Source: Domibacillus tundrae
GTDB taxonomy: Bacteria; Bacillota; Bacilli; Bacillales; Domibacillaceae
Direction: 5' to 3'
Assembly (NCBI RefSeq): GCF_000970675.1
Contig: NZ_LAJA01000018.1
Location: 1-49,456 of the forward strand
Length of the DNA: 49,456 nt
Part shown: piece by piece, positions 9,243-17,656 of the stretch
Layout: each line of letters begins with the position of its first letter
Position numbering within the stretch: the first letter of the stretch is position 1
Notes under the pieces: generated by a model
Databases searched by the model: none
What the model saw: the letters and a program-made list of their open reading frames with translations, nothing else
What the model was told of the DNA's origin: nothing
Program-made: the position numbers and the translations under genes

Positions 9243-9275
9243 AAACCAGCTGTGGATGCAGCTGGTTTTTTTGCG
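9243..9275 (+). terminator. Terminator hairpin, right copy with T-run
   Basis: Second copy of the 26-bp palindrome (9243-9268), followed by a run of seven T that makes it a complete intrinsic terminator. It is probably the distal part of the original terminator of the gene at 8240, now displaced by 567 bp. The 285 bp from here to ugpC (9276-9560) are very AT-rich and hold no gene; scattered TTAAC-like hexamers do not fit the 11-bp spacing of a PhoP box. Confidence 0.75.
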
Positions 9276-9560
9276 TGAAATGGGACGGCAATTTTATTAA
9301 TAGGATGTTAAGAAGTGTATAGCTGCTTGTAAAAAAAACATGGAATAATTAGGTGCTTATTCACGATGCGAATATCATTTTTTGGGACTAAATATTCGTA
9401 TAAATTCCTTTATAAGTAAATTAAGTGAATCTTTTGTTGTTCTTTACGGGTTGAAATATTTTATAAACAAAACGTTAAAGTTTTCTGTTAATTTTGTAAA
9501 AAATGATTTTTTACGACTGTTTCGTGTTTAAATGATGCTTGTGCAAAGGAGGAAATTGGA

Positions 9561-10673
9561 ATGAGCCATATTGAGCTTTTGAATGTGTCAAAGTCGTACG
9601 ATAAGCAGCGAAGTGTACTGAATGAAATTGATGTTTCCATTGAAAAAGGTGAATTTTTCGTCCTGGTTGGTCCATCCGGTTCCGGTAAAAGCACGCTGCT
9701 TCGCATGATTGCCGGATTAGAAGAGATTACCAGCGGCACATTACATATGAACGGGCAGGTCGTCAATCACTTGCCGCCAAAAGACCGCCATTTATCAATG
9801 GTCTTTCAAAATTACGCCCTTTACCCGCATCTGACAGTGGAACAAAACATTTTGTTTGGCTTGAACGCGAAAAAGATGGACAAAAAAGAACAGAAAAAGC
9901 GGCTTCACGAAACAGCGGAGATGATGGGACTGACGGAGCTATTGAAACGAAAGCCAAGGCAGTTGTCAGGAGGTCAGCGCCAGCGTGTTGCTCTTGCACG
10001 GTCGGTAGTCAGTGAAGCGCCGCTTTGCCTGATGGACGAGCCGCTGTCGAACTTGGATGCGAAACTTCGGGCGCACATGCGCATGGAAATCCGCCGGCTG
10101 CAAAAAAAGCTGGGTTTGACAATGGTGTACGTGACACATGATCAGGTTGAGGCGATGACAATGGGCGACCGGATTATGGTATTAAATGACGGGAAGGTGC
10201 AGCAGGTCGGGGAGCCGATTGCGCTGTACAATGAGCCGGCTAACGTCTTTGTTGCGTCATTTATCGGGTCGCCAAAGATGAACATGGGCCGTGCTGTCGT
10301 GAAAGGCCAGCAGTTGGTGGTTGAAGACAGCCTGTCGATCCCTGTTGAAGCCGCGGATGTGGTTGATTTGCCCAAAAACCGAAAAATGATCGCGGGCATT
10401 CGAGCAGAACATCTTTCCCAGGTAACGTCAGATGAAAAAACACATGTGCTCGACGTGATCAGTGTCGAACATCTTGGCAATGAAACAATGGTGACGTTTG
10501 AAGTCGGACGGGAGTTTTGGACGGCCAAGTGGCTCGGCCAGCAAATTGTCCATGTGGGGGACCGTGTGCCTGTTGGACTATCTGTGAAAAATATCTCCTT
10601 TTTTGATGCGGAAACAGGGGAGTTGATGAAAGCAGCTTCTTCACAGAAACAAAAAGAAGGAGTGGCTATATGA
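9561..10673 (+). CDS. ugpC: Glycerol-3-phosphate ABC transporter ATPase
   Basis: ATP-hydrolysing subunit (370 aa) of a CUT1-type importer. Walker A GPSGSGKST is at 37-45, the Q-loop is in MVFQNYALYPH, the signature LSGGQRQRVALAR is at about 134, Walker B is LCLMDEP, and the switch His is in VTHDQVEAMTMG. The C-terminal third is the TOBE-type regulatory region of MsmX/UgpC/MalK proteins. UgpC-like ATPases can serve several sugar importers, but here the gene overlaps ugpA by 4 bp and starts a ugpC-A-E-B operon followed by glycerophosphodiesterases, so glycerol-3-phosphate or glycerophosphodiesters are the likely substrates. A clear AAAGGAGG precedes the ATG. Confidence 0.92.
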   Translation: MSHIELLNVSKSYDKQRSVLNEIDVSIEKGEFFVLVGPSGSGKSTLLRMIAGLEEITSGTLHMNGQVVNHLPPKDRHLSMVFQNYALYPHLTVEQNILFGLNAKKMDKKEQKKRLHETAEMMGLTELLKRKPRQLSGGQRQRVALARSVVSEAPLCLMDEPLSNLDAKLRAHMRMEIRRLQKKLGLTMVYVTHDQVEAMTMGDRIMVLNDGKVQQVGEPIALYNEPANVFVASFIGSPKMNMGRAVVKGQQLVVEDSLSIPVEAADVVDLPKNRKMIAGIRAEHLSQVTSDEKTHVLDVISVEHLGNETMVTFEVGREFWTAKWLGQQIVHVGDRVPVGLSVKNISFFDAETGELMKAASSQKQKEGVAI

Positions 10674-11608
10674 ACGGGGCAGCCGTTTCGGTTCAATCAG
10701 ATGCAGCGGATTTAATAGAAAAGGAGAAAAGAAAGCGGCGAACTAAAAATGTTCTAAAAGGTATTCTGTTTTTGCTGCCGTCGATCGTGTTTTTCTCCAT
10801 CTTTTTATTTTATCCGATGATCCGGACGGTCTATTTAAGCTTTTTCCTCACAAACGCAAGCGGGGCGCCGACCGTTTTTGTCGGGATGGATAATTTCATC
10901 CAAATCTTTTCAGCGCCGCTTTTTTTAAACAGTTTGAAGACAACGTTTTTATTCGTGCTGTACACAGTGCCGGGGACCATTGTCATCAGCTTGTTTCTGG
11001 CGGTCATCGCCAATGAAAAGCTGCGGGGCATTGGGGTGTTTCGGACAATTTTCTCATCGACGATGGGCATTTCTGTTGCGGCGGCCTCGGTATTTTGGAT
11101 GTTTTTGTTCCATCCGACGATGGGCTGGCTGAATCAGTTTTTATCCATTTTCGGCATGGAAGCGATCGGCTGGCTGACGGATCCAAAATGGGCACTTCTG
11201 TCGGTCTCCCTCTCGACCATTTGGATGAACATCGGCTTTACGTTTTTAATTTTGCTCGGCGGTCTTCAGTCGATCGACTCGTATTTGTATGAAAGTGCGG
11301 ACATTGACGGAGCAGGCTATTTTTACAAGCTGCGCCGCATTACTGTGCCCATGCTGTCGCCGACGCTGTTTTTCGTCGTAACGGTCACGCTTATTAACGC
11401 CTTTCAAACATTTGGCCAGGTGGATATGCTGACAAGAGGCGGCCCGCAAAATGAAACAAATGTTATCGTCTATTCCATTTACCGGGATGCGTTCGTCAAT
11501 TACCAGTACGGCACAGCGAGTGCGCAGGCGGTGATCCTATTTGCCATCATTTTAGGGCTGACACTTCTGCAATTTAAGCTGGGAGAAAGGAAGGTCCATT
11601 ATCAATGA
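10670..11608 (+). CDS. ugpA: Glycerol-3-phosphate ABC transporter permease UgpA
   Basis: Integral membrane subunit (312 aa) with a cytoplasmic basic N-terminus (EKEKRKRRTK) and six predicted helices from about residue 30. The EAA cytoplasmic loop that contacts the ATPase is ADIDGAGYFYKLRRITVPML at about 205-225. Start and stop overlap neighbours in ATGA junctions on both sides (10670 and 11605-11608), a hallmark of translational coupling with ugpC and ugpE. The MalF/UgpA assignment follows from operon order and the sequence type; sugar importers of the CUT1 family look similar. Confidence 0.88.
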   Translation: MNGAAVSVQSDAADLIEKEKRKRRTKNVLKGILFLLPSIVFFSIFLFYPMIRTVYLSFFLTNASGAPTVFVGMDNFIQIFSAPLFLNSLKTTFLFVLYTVPGTIVISLFLAVIANEKLRGIGVFRTIFSSTMGISVAAASVFWMFLFHPTMGWLNQFLSIFGMEAIGWLTDPKWALLSVSLSTIWMNIGFTFLILLGGLQSIDSYLYESADIDGAGYFYKLRRITVPMLSPTLFFVVTVTLINAFQTFGQVDMLTRGGPQNETNVIVYSIYRDAFVNYQYGTASAQAVILFAIILGLTLLQFKLGERKVHYQ

Positions 11609-12423
11609 TCATGCCGTTGTATAAAAAAGTGGTGCTGTATTTGCTCCTAAGTGTATCGGCATTTTTCATTTTCGCGCCGGCTATTATGGCGCTGGTGATG
11701 AGCTTTATGCCAAGCGAGCAAATTTTAACGGGGACGATTATTCCTGATTCGCTGACACTGGATCATTACCGGCAGGCGTTTGAGCGATTTCCTTTATTAA
11801 GCTATTTAACAAACAGCTTGATTGTGTCGCTGTTGATTATGGCCGGCCAGCTTCTCCTGTCGAGCCTGGCAGCGTATGCGTTTGTGTTTTTGGAGTTTAA
11901 AGGACGGGATGCGCTCTTTTTCTTATTTATTGCCACGATGATGATTCCGTTTGAGGCGTCGATCATTCCAAATTTCCAGACGATTCGGGATATGAATCTT
12001 CTAAATACGTATACAGGATTGTCGCTGCCGTTTTTTGCAATGGCATTCGGTACGTTTTTATTGCGGCAAACCTTTAAGCAAATTCCAAAAGAACTGAAAG
12101 AAGCAAGCGAAATTGCAGGAATGGGCGACTTGAAATTTTATTTGACCGTTGTGCTGCCAGTCGCCAAAACGAGCCTGGTCACGCTTGGAGTGTATGGCTT
12201 TTTAAGTGCGTGGAACATGTATTTGTGGCCGCTTCTTGCCACAACGGATGATTCGGTCCGCACCGTGCAAATCGGGCTAAAGCAGCTGCAGTCACAGGAG
12301 CAGCTGAATGAATGGGGTGTTATTATGGCTGGCGGCATCATCGTCGTGCTCCCGACCTTAATTCTGTTATTTTTAGGGCAAAAGAAATTGCAAAAAGGAT
12401 TAACAGAAGGGGCTTTAAAATAA
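11605..12423 (+). CDS. ugpE: Glycerol-3-phosphate ABC transporter permease UgpE
   Basis: Second membrane subunit (272 aa), MalG/UgpE type, with six predicted helices and the EAA loop ASEIAGMGDLKFYLTVVLP at about 168-188. It pairs with UgpA to form the channel. The start overlaps the ugpA stop by 4 bp; an alternative ATG two codons later (11611) is possible. A short gap separates it from the binding-protein gene. Confidence 0.88.
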   Translation: MIMPLYKKVVLYLLLSVSAFFIFAPAIMALVMSFMPSEQILTGTIIPDSLTLDHYRQAFERFPLLSYLTNSLIVSLLIMAGQLLLSSLAAYAFVFLEFKGRDALFFLFIATMMIPFEASIIPNFQTIRDMNLLNTYTGLSLPFFAMAFGTFLLRQTFKQIPKELKEASEIAGMGDLKFYLTVVLPVAKTSLVTLGVYGFLSAWNMYLWPLLATTDDSVRTVQIGLKQLQSQEQLNEWGVIMAGGIIVVLPTLILLFLGQKKLQKGLTEGALK

Positions 12424-12447
12424 AAAATTAAATGGAAAAGGGCGTGT

Positions 12448-13794
12448 ATGGACATGAAGAAACAGCTTGCGTATGGAATACTGGGTCTTTCTTTGTTTGC
12501 GGCAGGATGCAGTTCCAATGGTACAGAAGCAGAAAGCGGCACAGCACCGAAGACCGAAGATGGCAAAACGATCGTGACATTTTGGCATGCAATGGGCGGC
12601 CAGGGGCAAGAAGCGCTTAATGAAACGGTGGCGGATTATAATGCCTCGCAGGATGACGTGCAGGTAAACGCAGAATTTCAGGGTACATACGAGGAATCAC
12701 TTCCAAAGTTCCATAGTGTAGCGGGAACGGATCAGGCACCGACGGTTATTCAAGTACAGGAAATTGGTTCGATGTCGATGATCAACAGCGGCAATATTGA
12801 ACCGATTCAAAAATTTATTGATGAAGAAAAGTATGACATGAGTATTTTGGAAGAAAACATTAGTAACTACTACAAAATTGATGATCAGTTTTATTCCATG
12901 CCCTTCAACTCGTCCACACCGGTTATGTACTACAATAAGGACGCATTTAAAGCGGCCGGCTTAGATCCGGAAGCACCGCCTGAAACATACGAAGAAGTAG
13001 AAGCAGCGGCAAAAGCCATTACTGAATCCAACCCAGAAATGAAAGGATTTGCGCTTCAGGCATACGGCTGGCTTTACGAGGAGCTCCTGGCCAACCAAGG
13101 CGGCTTGCTGATGAACAATGACAATGGCCGGTCTGATACGCCGACAGAAGTGGCATTTGATAATGAAAAAGGAAAGTCGACATTTGAATGGGTGAAACGG
13201 ATGATGGACGCCGGCACGTTTGCAAACTATGGTACGAACGGCGACAACATGATCGCAGGCTTTTTAGCAGGCGATGCAGCAATGTTCCTGCAGTCGTCGG
13301 CTTCATCGCGTGATGTTATTGACAACGCTCCATTTGAAGTAGGCGTCGCATTCATCCCACATCCGGAAGCGGAAGAACGCCAAGGCGTGGTCATCGGCGG
13401 GGCAAGCCTTTGGATGTCAAGCGGCAAGTCGGAAGAAGAACAGCAGGCAGCATGGGATTTCATGAAATATGTACAAACACCGGAAGCGCAGGCGAAATGG
13501 CATGTCGGCACGGGCTACTTTGCGATCAATCCGGCAGCGTATGACGAACAAGTGGTGAAGGATGCCCACGCAAAAATGCCACAGCTGAAAACGGCGATTG
13601 AACAGCTGCAGGCAACAAAGCCCTCTTATGAAACGCAAGGTGCCATCATGGATATGATTCCGGAAGAACGGAAAATCATCGAAACAGCGCTAGAAACCGT
13701 TTATAACGGCGGCGATGTGGACGAGGCATTTAATACAGCGGTTGAGCAGGTTAATGCGGCGATTAAGCAGGCGAATGCAGCCCGCGGAAAGTAA
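12448..13794 (+). CDS. ugpB: Glycerol-3-phosphate-binding lipoprotein UgpB
   Basis: Extracellular solute-binding protein (448 aa), extracytoplasmic and lipid-anchored. The N-terminus is a signal peptide ending in a lipobox-like LFAAGC, with Cys at about 21. The mature part begins with VTFWHAMGG, the typical opening of family 1 (UgpB-type) binding proteins, and includes MPFNSSTPVMYYNKDAFKAAGLDP, also typical of UgpB. As last gene of the ugpCAEB unit it precedes a strong terminator. Placing the binding protein last is common in Firmicutes ugp clusters. Start by AAGGG (12438-12442). Confidence 0.9.
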   Translation: MDMKKQLAYGILGLSLFAAGCSSNGTEAESGTAPKTEDGKTIVTFWHAMGGQGQEALNETVADYNASQDDVQVNAEFQGTYEESLPKFHSVAGTDQAPTVIQVQEIGSMSMINSGNIEPIQKFIDEEKYDMSILEENISNYYKIDDQFYSMPFNSSTPVMYYNKDAFKAAGLDPEAPPETYEEVEAAAKAITESNPEMKGFALQAYGWLYEELLANQGGLLMNNDNGRSDTPTEVAFDNEKGKSTFEWVKRMMDAGTFANYGTNGDNMIAGFLAGDAAMFLQSSASSRDVIDNAPFEVGVAFIPHPEAEERQGVVIGGASLWMSSGKSEEEQQAAWDFMKYVQTPEAQAKWHVGTGYFAINPAAYDEQVVKDAHAKMPQLKTAIEQLQATKPSYETQGAIMDMIPEERKIIETALETVYNGGDVDEAFNTAVEQVNAAIKQANAARGK

Positions 13795-13803
13795 GAAAAA
13801 GAA

Positions 13804-13838
13804 GAGAATAAAGCTCCGGCTTTATTCTCCTCTTTTTA
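13804..13838 (+). terminator. Terminator after ugpB
   Basis: GAGAATAAAGC (13804-13814) pairs perfectly with GCTTTATTCTC (13819-13829), followed by CTCTTTTT. It separates ugpCAEB from the glycerophosphodiesterase pair, which may be reached by read-through. Confidence 0.85.
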
Positions 13839-13869
13839 TCTAATAGAAGGAGAAAGGAATGAAGACTCA

Positions 13870-14625
13870 ATGAAAACGAGTATATACGGACATCGCGGCT
13901 GTAAAGGCACGCTTCCGGAAAATACACTGCTTGGTTTTAAGCGGGCGATCGAGCTGGGCGTTGACGGGCTTGAAATCGACATACATATGACGAAAGATGG
14001 TGAATTGGTCGTCATTCACGATGAAACATTGGACCGGACGACAAATGGAGAAGGGTTTATTTGCGAGGCGTCAATTGGAGAAATAAACATGTACAGCGCC
14101 GGCATTCGTTTTTCAGGACTGCCAGGGTATGAAGAAGCATGGAATCTGGAACGTGTACCGGCATTACAAAACGTGCTGGAGTTGCTTGCTCCTTATAAAA
14201 CCGAGCTGAATATCGAGCTGAAAACATATGCGATTCCATACGAAGGCATAGAAAAACGGTTGCTTGAAACAGTTGGAAAATATGGACATGACCGTAAAAT
14301 TGTTTATTCTTCTTTTCATTTGCCGACGTTGATCCGTTTGAAAGAACTGGATTCTTCGGCTGAAACCGCCTGGCTGTTGAATGCGCCCATTTCTTTACCA
14401 AGTGATTATATGGAGACATTCGGCTTTGAGTCACTTCATTTATCAAAAGACGTGTATTTTGCCCATGAAGCGCAATTGAAAGGGATCGCGGACCGACTCC
14501 GGATTTGGACCGTCAACGATCCGGGGGAAATCGCAAAATTAGCAGAAGCAGGCGTCGCAGCGATTATCACTGATTTTCCGGAACGGGCATTGACGATCCG
14601 AAATGACCAAACGACAGCTGTTTAA
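13870..14625 (+). CDS. ugpQ: Glycerophosphodiester phosphodiesterase (cytoplasmic)
   Basis: A 251-aa enzyme that hydrolyses glycerophosphodiesters to glycerol-3-phosphate and an alcohol. GDPD-family catalytic and metal residues are visible: His8-Arg9 in GHRG, Glu35 and Asp37 in LEIDIHMTKDG, and His50 in VIHDETLDRTT. There is no signal peptide, so it acts inside the cell on diesters brought in by the Ugp transporter. AAGGAG at about 13846 precedes the start; an earlier ATG at 13859 closes after four codons. Its 3' end overlaps the next phosphodiesterase gene by 23 bp in another frame. Confidence 0.92.
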   Translation: MKTSIYGHRGCKGTLPENTLLGFKRAIELGVDGLEIDIHMTKDGELVVIHDETLDRTTNGEGFICEASIGEINMYSAGIRFSGLPGYEEAWNLERVPALQNVLELLAPYKTELNIELKTYAIPYEGIEKRLLETVGKYGHDRKIVYSSFHLPTLIRLKELDSSAETAWLLNAPISLPSDYMETFGFESLHLSKDVYFAHEAQLKGIADRLRIWTVNDPGEIAKLAEAGVAAIITDFPERALTIRNDQTTAV

Positions 14626-15400
14626 ATGGTCACTGTTCCTTCTTGTTTTTTTGACTGGCTGCGAAAATCTGGAGAATGATGAACCGCCAAAGCTTTTTGC
14701 CCACCGAGGAGCCAGTGATCAATTTAATGAGAGTACACTCACTGCGTATAAAATTGCCTCGACTGAGGGCGTCGACGCACTTGAAATCGATTTGCGGATG
14801 ACGTCGGACAGGGTACTGGTCGTGATGCATGACGAAACCATTGACCGGACGACGGACGGAAGCGGATCGGTGGCGGCATTCACATTCGATGAACTGTCTG
14901 CCTATCCGACAGTCGGTAACGGCGGACGTGAAGAGATGATTCCCCGGCTGCGCGATCTTTTTGATACATTCGGGGGAACCGAGCATTATTATATTGAGAC
15001 TCGGCTTGTTGACGGGGAAGCTGTAATGGAGCGGCCGCTGATCGATTTGTTGAACGAATACAGCCTGATTGAGCAAAAAAAGGTCACCATTCAGTCATTT
15101 TCTCAAAAAAGCCTTCGTCAAGTGAAAAAGCTGGCACCCAGTGTGCCGCTGACACGGTTATTTGGTAAAGGAAAGGACAACATCGTGCAGGCCTCCTTGC
15201 CGCTTTATGACAACATTGGAATTGAATCGACCGATGCAACGCAGCAAAGCGTCACGATTCTTCATCTCCTTGGAAAAGACGTTCATGTTTTTTTCAATGA
15301 GCCAAAAAAGGAAAAGGCGGAACAGAAGCGGGTTGAGAAGCTTGGCGTCAACGGTTATTTTACCAATCACACTTCTTTTACAAAAAAATTGATTCGTTGA
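14603..15400 (+). CDS. Glycerophosphodiester phosphodiesterase lipoprotein
   Basis: A second GDPD (265 aa), predicted to be anchored outside the membrane: basic start, hydrophobic core, and lipobox FLTGC with Cys20. Conserved residues are His34-Arg35 (AHRGAS), Glu61/Asp63 (LEIDLRMTSD) and His76 (MHDETIDRTT). The usual PENT segment is replaced by NEST. The gene overlaps the previous one by 23 bp, implying coupled translation. The pair would split diesters on both sides of the membrane next to the uptake system. It is divergent from its neighbour, not a recent duplicate. Confidence 0.88.
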   Translation: MTKRQLFKWSLFLLVFLTGCENLENDEPPKLFAHRGASDQFNESTLTAYKIASTEGVDALEIDLRMTSDRVLVVMHDETIDRTTDGSGSVAAFTFDELSAYPTVGNGGREEMIPRLRDLFDTFGGTEHYYIETRLVDGEAVMERPLIDLLNEYSLIEQKKVTIQSFSQKSLRQVKKLAPSVPLTRLFGKGKDNIVQASLPLYDNIGIESTDATQQSVTILHLLGKDVHVFFNEPKKEKAEQKRVEKLGVNGYFTNHTSFTKKLIR

Positions 15401-15407
15401 ATAAAGG

Positions 15408-15444
15408 AAAGCGGTCTGGCTTTAGATGCAGGCCCGCTTTTTTT
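15408..15444 (+). terminator. Terminator after the phosphodiesterase pair
   Basis: AAAGCGG (15408-15414) pairs with CCGCTTT (15434-15440), with a further TCTG/CAGG pairing inside, then a T-run. Confidence 0.8.
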
Positions 15445-15459
15445 GCGTTGAAAATAAAA

Positions 15460-15502
15460 TTGACAAATATATTTAATGGGGCTAATATTTAAATACATTA
15501 AA
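15460..15502 (+). promoter_or_regulatory. Sigma-A promoter and MarR-type operator
   Basis: TTGACA (15460-15465), a 17-bp spacer and TAATAT (15483-15488) form a near-consensus promoter. A perfect inverted repeat TTTAA-ATACA-TTAAA (15488-15502) starts at the end of the -10 box, where a bound MarR dimer would block RNA polymerase. Autoregulation is inferred from position. Confidence 0.7.
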
Positions 15503-15546
15503 TTTTTATATTGTTTAACTATTAAATAATGAAAGGAATAGATGAG

Positions 15547-15963
15547 GTGAATTCATTACCAGAACGATTTCAACTGGCGTTTCAAGTGCTGAAGCGCGGA
15601 ATTGCTTCTTCCCATTTAGAGCTGGAAGAGCCGGTAACGGGCCCGCAGCTGTACATGCTTCATTTTATTGAAGAAAAAGGGAAGTGCAAGCTCACGCAGC
15701 TGGCGGAACGGCTCGATGTGAAGCCAAGTGCGATCACAGTCATGATCGATCGTTTGGAGAAGTCAGGATTTGTGAACCGAACGCGGGACGATGCAGACCG
15801 GCGTGCCGTATGGGCAGAAGTGACGGAAGACGGAAGAGGGGTATTGCAGCGCGCGCGTGAGAAACAAAACCGGAAAATTGAAACATATTTAACGAAATTA
15901 ACACCGGAAGAAGCCGAGCAGTCTGTCAAACTTTTGGAAAAAATGATAAGCGGGGAATGGTAG
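15547..15963 (+). CDS. MarR-family transcriptional regulator
   Basis: A 138-aa winged-helix repressor. The DNA-binding part spans KLTQLAERLDVKPSAITVMIDRLEKSGFVNRTRDDADRRAVWAEVT written in pieces: helix-turn-helix LDVKPSAITVMIDRLEKSG, then the wing with the DxRR motif (DDADRRAVW). The GTG at 15547 is preferred because AAAGGA (15531-15536) lies 10 nt upstream, whereas the in-frame ATG at 15529 has no ribosome binding site. It sits 1 bp before the DHA2 efflux gene and very probably represses itself and that pump; the inducing ligand is unknown. Confidence 0.88.
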   Translation: MNSLPERFQLAFQVLKRGIASSHLELEEPVTGPQLYMLHFIEEKGKCKLTQLAERLDVKPSAITVMIDRLEKSGFVNRTRDDADRRAVWAEVTEDGRGVLQRAREKQNRKIETYLTKLTPEEAEQSVKLLEKMISGEW

Positions 15964-15964
15964 A

Positions 15965-17530
15965 ATGGAAGAATTATCACATAAACGAAAAGTAACGGTC
16001 ATGGCCGCCGTTATGATGGCCATGTTTTTTGCGGCGATAAATCAGACAATTGTTAGTACGGCGATGCCGCGCATTATCGCAATACTCGGCGGTATGGATC
16101 ACTATTCATGGGTTATTACCATTTACATGCTGACGTCAACCATTGCGACCGTTCTCGTTGGAAAGTTATCCGATATGTATGGACGGAAGCCATTTTTGTT
16201 AGCGGGTGTAATTATTTTTATGATCGGAGCTTTCCTGTGCGGCTTGTCGAATGATATTTTTCAATTGATTACGTACCGTGGCATTCAAGGCGTGGGGGCC
16301 GGTATTATTATGTCGAGCGCGTTTACAGCGGTAGGAGATTTGTTTTCACCGCGTGAACGGGGCAAATGGACCGGCCTGATGATGGCAGTATTCGGTTTTT
16401 CAAGTGTGCTTGGCCCGACGCTTGGCGGCTGGCTTGTCGATCATATGGACTGGCACTGGCTATTTTGGATTTTCCTTCCAATTGGGATCGTTGCCCTCGT
16501 CATGATCATTGCGCTTTTTCCAAAAACGGAGCGGAAAACAGATGAGAAAATTGATTATCTTGGCTCCCTGTTTTTAAGCTTGATGATTATTGCGCTTCTG
16601 CTCGGCTTTTCATGGGGAGGAACCGAGTATGAGTGGGGTTCTGTGCAAATTATCGGCTTGTTTATTGCCTCCGCTCTATTTCTTGGTTTGTTTATTGTGG
16701 CGGAGAAAAAAGCGTCCAGCCCGGTATTGCCGCTGTCGCTTTTTAAAAATGACATTGTCGTGATTTCCAATACGATCGGCTTTATTATGAATGCCGGCAT
16801 GATGGGCGCCCTTATTTATCTGCCGTTTTTTGTGCAGGGAGTGGAAGGCATTTCACCAACGTATTCCGGGTATGTGACGATGCCGATGTCTATTACGATG
16901 GTCGTAGTAAGTGCCATTACTGGACGGAAAATTTCCGCGACAGGCAAATATAAACGATTTGCGCTGCTCGGGCTGCCGTTTATGGTTGCCGGACTGTCCA
17001 TTATGGCATATATGGACAGTATTGCGGTGGCGGTTGTGGCAATGGTTGTATTTGGTCTTGGTCTTGGCCTTGGCATGCCAATCTTCTCGCTGACTGTTCA
17101 AAATGCCGTCAGCCCAAAAGAGCTTGGTGTCGCGACGGCATCCTCACAATTGTTCCGGAACATGGGCGGCACGATCGGGATTGCCATCATGGGAACGATT
17201 ATGCAGACGAGCTTAAAGCATAATATGGAAGACGCGGCGAAAGGGATGGATACCTCGGCGATTGATCCGGCGGTGGCGCAACAACTTGCAGCGTTTCAAA
17301 ATCCCGAAATGCTTTTGGATCAGCCGAAGCTTGAACAGCTCCAGCAAACCCTGCCACCGGATATCCAGCCTGTTGTAGCCGGAATGATCGAGACGCTGCG
17401 TGAGTCGTTAAGTGACGCGTTGACAACCGTCTTTTTATCGGGGGATGCACTCGTTCTTGTGGCGTTTATTTTAGTGTTTTTCCTGCGGGAAATTCCGCTT
17501 CGGACATCGAATAAAGAAACTGGTGAATAA
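15965..17530 (+). CDS. DHA2-family (EmrB/QacA) multidrug efflux MFS transporter
   Basis: A 521-aa proton-driven exporter with about 14 membrane helices. The MFS motif A between helices 2 and 3 reads GKLSDMYGRKP, and the motif C-like segment in helix 5 reads GPTLGGWLVD. The N-terminal AAINQTIVSTAMPRI is typical of the EmrB/QacA subfamily. The long Gln/Asp-rich loop near residues 420-470 is extracellular in relatives. It is translationally coupled to the MarR gene, which starts the operon, so it is probably induced by a toxic compound that binds MarR. Confidence 0.92.
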   Translation: MEELSHKRKVTVMAAVMMAMFFAAINQTIVSTAMPRIIAILGGMDHYSWVITIYMLTSTIATVLVGKLSDMYGRKPFLLAGVIIFMIGAFLCGLSNDIFQLITYRGIQGVGAGIIMSSAFTAVGDLFSPRERGKWTGLMMAVFGFSSVLGPTLGGWLVDHMDWHWLFWIFLPIGIVALVMIIALFPKTERKTDEKIDYLGSLFLSLMIIALLLGFSWGGTEYEWGSVQIIGLFIASALFLGLFIVAEKKASSPVLPLSLFKNDIVVISNTIGFIMNAGMMGALIYLPFFVQGVEGISPTYSGYVTMPMSITMVVVSAITGRKISATGKYKRFALLGLPFMVAGLSIMAYMDSIAVAVVAMVVFGLGLGLGMPIFSLTVQNAVSPKELGVATASSQLFRNMGGTIGIAIMGTIMQTSLKHNMEDAAKGMDTSAIDPAVAQQLAAFQNPEMLLDQPKLEQLQQTLPPDIQPVVAGMIETLRESLSDALTTVFLSGDALVLVAFILVFFLREIPLRTSNKETGE

Positions 17531-17531
17531 A

Positions 17532-17568
17532 AAAAGCGGTTCGTTCATTGGGACGAACCGCTTTTTTT
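17532..17568 (+). terminator. Terminator after the MarR-efflux operon
   Basis: AAAAGCGGTTCGT (17532-17544) pairs perfectly with ACGAACCGCTTTT (17553-17565), followed by T. Confidence 0.9.
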
Positions 17569-17656
17569 GTTCCTATTTCTATGAAACTTAAAAAGCATTG
17601 CTTAGTATTAAATCTCCTAATATGGTAGAGTAAAGGAAAAAAAGAGAAACGAAGAA

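Noticed and set aside
9425-9505. Possible Pho box before ugpC
   Set aside because: TTAACA-like hexamers are present on the minus strand, but they start 9 and 13 bp apart, not the 11 bp expected of PhoP sites; the region is simply very AT-rich.
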